36,557 bases of DNA from Equadaptatus sp045601305. Its GTDB lineage: Bacteria > Synergistota > Synergistia > Synergistales > Synergistaceae. Made by a program: the position numbers and the translations under genes. The stretch lies in NCBI GenBank assembly GCA_045601305.1, contig JAZRZG010000135.1:1-36557 (forward strand), given 5' to 3'. The notes under the pieces were generated by a model. The model saw only the letters and a program-made list of their open reading frames with translations, made no database searches and was not told where the DNA came from. This document shows positions 33,101-36,557 of the stretch, piece after piece; position 1 is the first letter of the stretch, and the number at the start of each line of letters is the position of its first letter.

Positions 33101-34298
33101 CAGCGAAGCAAGACTTGCAGGTTCGGCGGCGCTCAACAGCGGAAGCGACCTTGTAGCCGGACAGGCAATAGACAGCGCAGCGGCAGGCGAGTCATGGGAA
33201 GCCTTTGCGGCGGTGGGCGGAAGCCGCAGCCGCTACGAAACGGGCAGCCACGTTGACCTCAACAGCACAAACGTTGCAGCGGGACTCTCAAAGAAAGTCA
33301 AAGACAACGTAACGCTTGGAATATTCGTTGAAGGCGGCAACGGACGCTACACGACGTACAACGAATTTGAAACGGGTACAGTGAGAGCGGACGGCGACAT
33401 AAACTACTTCGGCGGCGGCGTATTTGCGAAAGCTGAAGGCAAGAAAACGGCAAAAGGACAGCTCCACGGCGAAGCGTCGTTCAGAGCCGGACACATGACA
33501 AGCGACTACAACAGCGAAACGTTTAACCCGGGCGAAAGCACCCGCTTTGACACAAGCAACGCCTACATGGGAGCGCACGCGGCGGTAGGCTACAAATGGA
33601 ACGTCAAAGACGGCGGCAACGTTGACACCTACGTCAAGTACCTCTGGAACAGACAGAACGGCGACAGCCCGACAATCAAAGACGAACAGTTTGACCTTGA
33701 CGCCATAAACAGCCACAGACTCCGCGCGGGCTTCCGTTACAACAGCAAAGAAAACGAAAAAGGCGTGAAAGTATTCGGCGGACTTGCCTACGAATACGAA
33801 TTTGACGGAAAAGCCTCAGGACACATGGGAGAATACGCGATACTTGAGCCTGACTTCAAAGACGGAAGCGGCATAGCGGAAGTCGGTATCAAGTATGACA
33901 AAAAGGGCAGCCCATGGAAAGTGGAACTCGGACTGACAGGAGCAACGGGCAAACGCGACAGCATAGGCGCGAACCTGAACGCTTGGTATGAATTCGGAAA
34001 CGGCGGCAAAAAAGCGAAACCTGCCAAACCTGCAAAACCCGCCAAGAAAGCGGAATCACAGGCAGCGGAAAGCACACCGGTACAGACAGCGGGTACGAGA
34101 GACTTTGAAGACCTGTTCGGAAACAGACGCGCTGAAGTAAAACCGGCAAAAGCAGAACCTGCGACAGAAGCGAAAAAAGCAAAAGTTCAGGAGCAGCGCA
34201 AGACTGAAAAGGTGAACAGACCGGTCAAACCGGACACGAAGAACGGCGAAATCCTCGGACTGGGAATCCTTGACTCCTCAATGCTGATAAGCAAGTAA
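24198..34298 (+). CDS. Giant type Va autotransporter adhesin with DUF6273-like head
   Basis: A 3,366-residue surface protein. It has a signal peptide (cut near residue 28, SPALA). A DUF6273-like domain covers about 45-225, with WWLRTPG and GVRPALQINL, a fold I suspect to be C-type-lectin or FGE-like. An Ig-like linker reaches about 330, and a long Gly/Thr/Asn-rich passenger spans about 415-2860. An acidic EGDV-rich stretch follows (about 2690-2870), then an autochaperone-like junction and a beta-barrel of the autotransporter type (about 2975-3266, last strand ending LNAWYEF). The passenger contains repeats such as GTLSKAVTNNGTVKL, typical of a beta-helix. GGAGAGG precedes the ATG. Unusually, 100 residues rich in Lys, Pro and Ala follow the barrel. 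It probably acts in adhesion; the ligand is unknown. Two hairpins follow the stop. Confidence 0.93.
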   Translation: MLRTKLRKAAVILMLVSFVFGTVSPALAAGIQKVSYTRMDKTTGSTGSFLGTDWLVYNTDANWAYVICANVISNVSFGNGTCATCDYAVSNLRWVVNEYEINTLKKYGSSTQSTTLTWYDISGGGGTVAKGLIANHSLTDVGVTEDELYTLTCEDKLYILSAKEAEQGYFSTAEHRITGGIGSRWWLRTPGIGTVKFVEYNGTWGWLQNNYDFGVRPALQINLKSPLFYSPLFKTAAVGGKSSVIVGQGFKLPTTTTPTAWKLTVEDTSITAPTGVSVVQAPTSGSGVTKMVEDDTTGTVILATHIETTYNTAPTIKYSGKGSGMYISAIVEDAKDGSPTKGAYTNYAKISTSSSSTGMELKFGDLADGTYNLYVFSESPNGDNEVDYASPLVSAGQIKRGTDYITKDTLQKAQKDKAVTANISGNFELAFENAEYKTGVNIANSAQGKITAAATGGTTLTGNVSVGSSGTLTTTNAFTFKGTNTITGTLTGGNVTISGGTTTVGSAGKIANALTIGTGGTLVLNDAGKYNVSTGVVSPTMSGGTVQFTGGTLGQAVCGTGTTKFTGGTLAADVTTTTLDFAGNVTANASNIQATSTNKVSSDTLTLTAGTLNKAISGAGNVTIGGSVSSSVANFTNTGTLSVSSGTLALTAGTLSKAVTNNGTVKLDGASLGGAYVTAGTLEFAKTLTTNANYVAAATNKVDSDVTLTLNTGALAKGISNSGTVTLMGITAMNAAVNGGTLNVNQDLTTSAANISGATNNVQSSKTLTLNAGTLSKAVTNNGIVTLTGVNATSGLGAAVTGGTLNISQGLNASADYIKGNTNYVAAGKTLDLTTGTLSKAITNSGTVNLTNVSALNAAVNGGTLNVNQDLTTSGANINGTTNNVQSSKTLTLNAGTLNKAVTNNGTVKLDGASLGGAYVTAGTLEFAENLETNANYVAAATNNVNSGVTLTLNTGALAKGITNSGTVTLTGITAMNKAVNGGTLNVNQDLETSAANINGTTNNVQSSKTLTLNAGTLSKAVTNNGTVKLNGATLGGAYVTAGTLEFAKNLETKADYVAAATNKVDSGVTLTLTEGTLAKGISNSGTVTLAGAAFGTGGKISGGAVTLNGTAFKSSNLGTLASLSSTNAFYSFNAQLSGAAPAVDKITVTGAATGTLKLGSATVTDTPDANWAIGETRKAQYINCGTGSDITIGNTITATTAGYKYIFAQAAGETGFMSITKDNGYNLWQIVQDDPAGAGSVDTYALLTEYEENHDLGELKNVTGGTSRTLTIQGNKHKFSGGNHTGIATKASDRLDIVNVKEISGWAGGTAFTNAGTLNFSASGTGAPELELKDGISNSGTVTFGQNVNLTGTLSGAGSYVNNGTMTVADASKLAMTGTAGLTNTGGTVNLGSAAESTLGAKITGGTLNVNGNVTSKADYIAGGTNNVASGAALTLNAGTLAAGKTISGAGTTNIAGDVTTNALVSTATYTVGASGNLTTNAQNIGTSLTVNNGGFANLTGGTLAADKTISGAGTTNITGDVTTNAKVSTTTYTVGASGNLTTDAQYIGTSLTVNNGGFANLTGGTLAADKTISGAGATNVNGVVTTNAKVSTTTYTIGASGNLTTNAQNIGTSLTVNNGGFANLTGGTLAADKTISGTGATNITGDVTTNAKVSTATYTVGADSSLTTDAQYIGSALTDNGAVNLTAGTLSKAITGTGSVKIDGEVTSTMANLGNTGTLSVADGGILTLTGGTLAKEVTNAGTVKLSGAGLGGAHVTAGTLEFAKNLETKANYVAAETNKVDSGVTLTLTEGTLANAVQGAGTVKFTGGELAADVTTATLDFAGNVTANANNIQATTTNKVTSGTLTLNGGTLAKTLTGAGNVAAAGDVSSTVANLGNTGTLSVADGGILTLTGGTLAKDITNAGTVKLNGAGLGGAHVTAGTLEFAADLTTNADYISTAVNKVDSGVTLTLGEGTLANAITNLGTVKLNGATLGGAHVTAGTLEFAQDYDINAGCVAADVNVAADGTALNLTGGALAKGLTNNGSVTAQSGVVINSTVTNNATATAELKEGAEFGNSGKISGGSLTLGKGVVFSAANIEGLKQLTAAGTAACSDTPFLNLNVTLGDGTANPYIKAAILGTDKADGEVKLGKAIFGGMTSDNWVLETTEQIQYLSDEAITAGSTLTVGNRIVQLNDGNRYIFTQGRATPGDAESAVSIGYIDVRKEQGFTLKETINNSRPESGEANDFTLISDDSESITAAHGGDLGGLNNDDREDGFTFTISGMNTSGNNYTLYGNGFNGIVVADPADFGGKAGDTLNLEDIKLNNFKTVVTNKEGGIVNLNNVVFEATGTMDIVNDGTLALSGTNEFDKGVSGNGTIKTQADYVLKGQGKDATTIAAKTLTGAGNLAVEDVTLEIGEGAESAIAGTLALNGTALVKGAGIDATAVAADSLDLSGNVTFEDITVMSLGEMTAADGTTISGSGVDRTAVVTNTIAPEGTLNISDVTLGVENLAAADGAAYAGNGKDKAVITSLNFTPAGSFSVSNITVSAANAVTAADGSVITGNGKDNAVIIADAFNGAGSATVKDVTIAAENGGNVEGILTLDGAYLASGTETKLDGLVSENGTLKGSYGVTDTITVSDQLSLDGDTTVNTGKLVITAADGLLKGREEETETDFLTAATMTAAGNVTIKDVTVKVSETSEVEGDVILDDGTVEGGEVVIHGDLEAKPGTIGGDVTVEGTTVVDPKLVIEEDSTLHTEEVVVKGPEGTVEGEDKNTSVIDTGKITGEGDVVIEGVTTNVSGDVDIKGDLDVKDAEMDVEGNVEVKGNVDGTNSEINVKGKTTVEGDVVLDNSKINSEDITVKGTTETKNGSEIKGKVKFEGTLSFNLDGEDKKNGYVFLSVNETADLSKVTEVRLIQTDDYYKLNKGETMTLITKAANYKGESKIEERGINGEENYKYIYSVGIENSALMLGYVAKGAADQTKSFSEARLAGSAALNSGSDLVAGQAIDSAAAGESWEAFAAVGGSRSRYETGSHVDLNSTNVAAGLSKKVKDNVTLGIFVEGGNGRYTTYNEFETGTVRADGDINYFGGGVFAKAEGKKTAKGQLHGEASFRAGHMTSDYNSETFNPGESTRFDTSNAYMGAHAAVGYKWNVKDGGNVDTYVKYLWNRQNGDSPTIKDEQFDLDAINSHRLRAGFRYNSKENEKGVKVFGGLAYEYEFDGKASGHMGEYAILEPDFKDGSGIAEVGIKYDKKGSPWKVELGLTGATGKRDSIGANLNAWYEFGNGGKKAKPAKPAKPAKKAESQAAESTPVQTAGTRDFEDLFGNRRAEVKPAKAEPATEAKKAKVQEQRKTEKVNRPVKPDTKNGEILGLGILDSSMLISK
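26155..27480 (+). repeat. Passenger-domain coding repeats, first block
   Basis: Near-identical blocks recur inside the autotransporter gene, for example the GTLSKAVTNNGTVKL module at about 26155, 26883 and 27243, alternating with GITAMN..GGTLNVNQDL modules. DNA identity is high, including third codon positions, so recent duplication or gene conversion is likely. Confidence 0.85.
28515..29264 (+). repeat. Four tandem 189-nt repeats in the passenger coding region
   Basis: Copies start at 28515, 28704, 28893 and 29082, each 63 codons; the last is six bases shorter. The protein unit runs from GTLAADKTISGAG to GGFANLTG. DNA identity between copies is very high, so copy number could change by recombination without shifting the frame. 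Confidence 0.92.
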
Positions 34299-34304
34299 GG
34301 GAAC

Positions 34305-34366
34305 AAGAGGCGCACTGCGCCTCTTTTCCCAAGCTCCCGTCGAAAGAAGGGAGCTTGGGAAAAGAG
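34305..34366 (+). terminator. Two overlapping hairpins after the autotransporter gene
   Basis: Hairpin 1: AAGAGGCGC-ACT-GCGCCTCTT plus TT (34305-34327), a standard terminator. Hairpin 2: a perfect 18-bp stem from CTCTTTTCCC... (34321-34338) to ...GGGAAAAGAG (34349-34366) with a 10-base loop. The left arm of hairpin 2 begins inside the right arm of hairpin 1, so both cannot form fully at once. Confidence 0.8.
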
Positions 34367-34409
34367 TAATGAAGAATGAATAATGTCGTTAGTCGTTAGT
34401 ACGAAAGGC

Positions 34410-34527
34410 GGGAGTCGGGAGTCGCAATTCGGGAGTCGGGAGTCGCAATTCGGGAGTCGGGAGTCGCAATTCGGGAGTCGGGAGTCGCAATTCGGGAGTC
34501 GGGAGTCGCAATTCGGGAGTCGGGAGG
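34410..34527. repeat. 21-nt tandem array built of three heptads
   Basis: Five full copies and a partial of GGGAGTC-GGGAGTC-GCAATTC, almost perfect, with exact 21-base period. A shorter, degenerate form occurs at 19591-19625 after array A. The reading frame through it stays open (Ser-Arg-Glu-Ser-Gln-Phe-Gly repeat) only because 21 is a multiple of three. Confidence 0.93.
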
Positions 34528-34558
34528 AAAAAGCGGAAGAAAGTCTCCCCTGCCCGTC

Positions 34559-34590
34559 ATTCTGCGGGACGCGCAGCGTCAGCGCAGAAA
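34559..34590 (-). repeat. TTCTGCG hairpin element, copy 5 (reverse orientation)
   Basis: Left arm ATTCTGCG, inner stem GACGC / GCGTC with a GCA loop, right arm CGCAGAAA; flanks are CCGTC on the left and CCAG on the right, the reverse complement of other copies. The inner stem sequence is unlike other copies but still pairs. Confidence 0.75.
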
Positions 34591-34645
34591 CCAGCGGCTT
34601 TACGGGCGAAGCCCGTTATAGAAAAGAAAGATTGAAAGCCACTGG

Positions 34646-34680
34646 TTTCTGCGCTAAATCCTGACGGATTTCCGCAGAAA
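34646..34680 (+). repeat. TTCTGCG hairpin element, copy 3
   Basis: Outer stem TTTCTGCG / CGCAGAAA, inner stem AAATCC / GGATTT, loop TGAC, flanked by CTGG and GACGG. The first outer pair is swapped (T-A instead of A-T) compared with copies 1 and 2. Confidence 0.85.
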
Positions 34681-34808
34681 GACGGATTAGAGAAGCAATG
34701 AAGCAATTACAGATGGATAATGGACGACACAGAAGATATTGGTTTTGGTTTTAATTCTTCATTATTCATTCTGCATTATTCATTGTATTAACGGAGAGTG
34801 ACGGAGAG

Positions 34809-34982
34809 ATGAGGCATACGAAATGGCAGGCAGACAGCGGAGAGTGGATTAAAAGAAAATATCCCAATACTGTCACCAGACAGACCTCAACGCTGAACAG
34901 CGTTTTGCAAAAAGTATTTTTTCCGATGCACTTTTTGTGCGTGTTAGTGAACGTAAAGCTGAGGAAAAAAGGTAAGCGGTAA
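34809..34982 (+). CDS. Small basic hypothetical protein (uncertain)
   Basis: A 57-residue frame starting MRHTKWQADSGEWIKRKYPN, strongly basic, in the one part of this intergenic region that is not repeat DNA. Two GGAGAG ribosome-site-like words lie just upstream, at zero and about ten bases from the ATG, so neither spacing is ideal. No family is recognised and it may be a chance frame. Confidence 0.25.
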   Translation: MRHTKWQADSGEWIKRKYPNTVTRQTSTLNSVLQKVFFPMHFLCVLVNVKLRKKGKR

Positions 34983-35285
34983 GAAAAAAGCAATGAAGAA
35001 TGTCGTTGGTCGTCAGTCGCTTTCGCTTTTCCGAAGTGCTAAGTGCTAAGTGCGAGGTGCGCCCTTAGTCGTTAGTCGTTAGACGTTAGTACAAAACACG
35101 GGATTACGGTTTTAACTTCAAACGTCCGCTTCAGCGGACACCACAATTGGTAATTCGTAATTGGTCATTGGTAATTGGGTTTCTGCCCCTGCGGGGCAAC
35201 GACGCTGGATTCTGCGCTGCGGCTTACGCCGTCCGCAGAATGACGGTGGGGGGACGGATTTCCGCAGAAAGACAAGATTAGAATT
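34983..35285. repeat. Composite repeat cassette upstream of the second autotransporter gene
   Basis: No gene is seen. It has the same modules in the same order as 19715-20165: CTTTCGCTTTTCCGAAGTGC, AGTGCTA/AGTGCGA heptads, GTCGTTA heptads, ACAAAACACGGGATTACGG, the GTCCGC hairpin (35124), a GGTAATT heptad tract, the GCCCC hairpin, a TTCTGCG hairpin and its duplicated right half. Only one GTCCGC unit is present here against three in the other copy. Confidence 0.85.
35209..35241 (+). repeat. TTCTGCG hairpin element, copy 4
   Basis: Outer stem ATTCTGCG / CGCAGAAT, inner stem GCGGC / GCCGT (one G-T pair), loop TTAC. The inner stem differs at most positions from other copies yet pairs. Confidence 0.85.
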
Positions 35286-35366
35286 GTTTTTTTGGGTAAT
35301 TGGTTTTTCTGGTAATTGTATTTTATAGTAATTGTTTCTTTATTTATAAAAAGGAAGGCGATAACA

Positions 35367-36557
35367 ATGTTACAAACAAAACTCAGAAAATACGCGGCAG
35401 TCCTAATGCTCGTGTCGTTCATTTTCGCGACAGTCTCACCTGCGATGGCAGGAGCGGGAATCGCCAAAGGCAAGGCGTTTTGGAGCGTCGGCGACGAAAG
35501 AACCTTTGCGGGCTACAACTGGACGCTGTACAAGAATGACGGGACATACGGCTACATAATCACGTTGGACGTTTTGGATACTATGGCGTTCAGAAGTGAC
35601 AATACCACCAACGAGTACGTAGATTCCGATCTCCGCAAGAAAGTCAGCGGCGGTGGCTATAATGGAACCGGGGATTTTACAGATGAGTATAAAGCCAGTT
35701 ATGAGTATCAAATGAGGTACAATTACGCCGGTCCAGATATGACATGGGCGGAAGCAAATGGCGGAAGTAACAACTACATAGTGCAGCACGACATGACAAA
35801 AACAGGGACAGACCATGATGACCCGGCAACGTATGAAAGTATGTACGGCGGCTGCGGAATGACGAAAACTGAAAATCTTGACGGTACATATACATACGAT
35901 TACAACGATTATCTTTACGTACTTTCAACGGCGGAAGCGCAGGCGCTTCTAGAAGCGGGGTATGGACTCGACGGAGATAAAAAGAATATCCTTAAACTCT
36001 CCGGCAGCAAAACCTGGTGGCTTCGTTCGCCCGGCAACACCTACTATTATGCCGCTCAAATCAGCGCCCCCGGCGGCATCATCTGGGGCGGTTACTGGCT
36101 GAACGACAACAACTACGTGCGTCCCGCTTTACAAATCAATCTCCAATCTCCAATCTTTTACTCTATTCTTTTCAAAACAGATGCTACGCCACACAAAGGC
36201 AAAAATTTGGTAACGGTAGGCAGAGGCTTCTCGCTCCCCTCTGTTGAAGGCACTTCAGCCCTCACAAAACAGACAAAAGAAACGCTGACCTTCACAGGCG
36301 ACACGGTGGCTTCCGCAAACTGGTCGCTGGGGGACAACGTTACAGAAATAGTTGACAGCCGCATAGCGGACGGCGCAATAGACCTCACAAGACCTCTTCT
36401 GAACGGCAAACAGCTGAAAGTAACGTACAGCAACTTTGGAACAACAACCGCGCAAGACCACGTAGCGGCGATAGTTTCAACAGGCACGGCAGGAGACCCA
36501 GGCGAAACCTACGTCAACTACGCAAAACTTTCAACAAACACGACTGAAACAAACCTT
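35367..36557 (+). CDS. Second autotransporter-type adhesin, N-terminal part (cut by window end)
   Basis: The frame is open from an ATG with AAGGAAGG upstream to the window end, 397 codons. The signal peptide (KYAAVLMLVSFIFATVSPAMA) is nearly the same as in the 24198 gene. A DUF6273-like domain follows, with DNFT-like Thr/Asn-rich strands, a YVLSTAEAQALLEAGYG helix, WWLRSPG (about 217-223) and YVRPALQINL. An Ig-like part ending YVNYAKLST matches YTNYAKIST of the first protein. The gene is therefore a paralogue; its passenger and barrel are beyond the window. DNA identity is patchy, highest in the signal peptide and around the WWLRSPG and RPALQINL blocks. Confidence 0.9.
   Translation, partial: MLQTKLRKYAAVLMLVSFIFATVSPAMAGAGIAKGKAFWSVGDERTFAGYNWTLYKNDGTYGYIITLDVLDTMAFRSDNTTNEYVDSDLRKKVSGGGYNGTGDFTDEYKASYEYQMRYNYAGPDMTWAEANGGSNNYIVQHDMTKTGTDHDDPATYESMYGGCGMTKTENLDGTYTYDYNDYLYVLSTAEAQALLEAGYGLDGDKKNILKLSGSKTWWLRSPGNTYYYAAQISAPGGIIWGGYWLNDNNYVRPALQINLQSPIFYSILFKTDATPHKGKNLVTVGRGFSLPSVEGTSALTKQTKETLTFTGDTVASANWSLGDNVTEIVDSRIADGAIDLTRPLLNGKQLKVTYSNFGTTTAQDHVAAIVSTGTAGDPGETYVNYAKLSTNTTETNL

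Noticed and set aside
34383..34664. Plus-strand frame with Ser-Arg-Glu-Ser-Gln-Phe-Gly repeats
   Set aside because: It is the 21-nt array read in its open frame, continuing into a hairpin element; no ribosome site.

Overview
The window looks like chromosome from an anaerobic, amino-acid-using diderm bacterium. A member of Synergistota (Cloacibacillus/Synergistes-like) is my best guess. The basis is the combination of an [FeFe]-hydrogenase maturase (HydF), a phenylacetate-CoA ligase paired with an ACT-domain protein, short-form HisG with HisZ, and very large type V autotransporters. The genus is inference from gene content; no rRNA or ribosomal protein is present to test it.

Region 1 (1-9.5 kb): the 3' end of an unidentified gene, then rnhA-hisD on the minus strand. 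Divergent from these is a tightly packed plus-strand run: a copper-type P1B-ATPase with an extra C-terminal metal-binding domain, an alpha/beta hydrolase, an M23 peptidase, a PlsC-like acyltransferase, hydF and a CNNM/CorC-type CBS protein, closed by a hairpin terminator. A short YitT-family membrane protein follows.

Region 2 (10.2-17.4 kb): histidine biosynthesis. hisZ-hisG-hisB-hisA-hisIE-hisH-hisF form one overlapping minus-strand operon. Diverging from it, a HAD phosphatase and hisC share a clear promoter. With hisD at 0.5-1.7 kb, every step of the pathway has a candidate in the window, and the HAD protein is the likely histidinol-phosphate phosphatase. A tRNA-Thr and an ACT protein-paaK pair follow.

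Region 3 (19.4-24.2 kb): an accessory island. It holds a Panacea (DUF4065) antitoxin with a frameshifted partner, a degraded HigA-like fragment, an antitoxin-GNAT toxin pair and an XRE regulator. These sit in unusual repeat DNA: 15-nt tandem arrays, several unrelated tracts that all have a 7-nt period, a family of hairpins whose stems covary, and a CATA microsatellite inside a 234-bp inverted-repeat element.

Region 4 (24.2-36.6 kb): a 3,366-residue autotransporter with a DUF6273-like head, long repeat passenger, beta-barrel and an unusual 100-residue tail after the barrel. More repeat DNA follows, then the start of a second autotransporter of the same family, cut by the window end. The most novel material is the repeat DNA of regions 3 and 4, the inverted-repeat microsatellite element, the copper ATPase with an apparent internal start for a free chaperone, and the paired adhesins with a diverged segment between conserved flanks.
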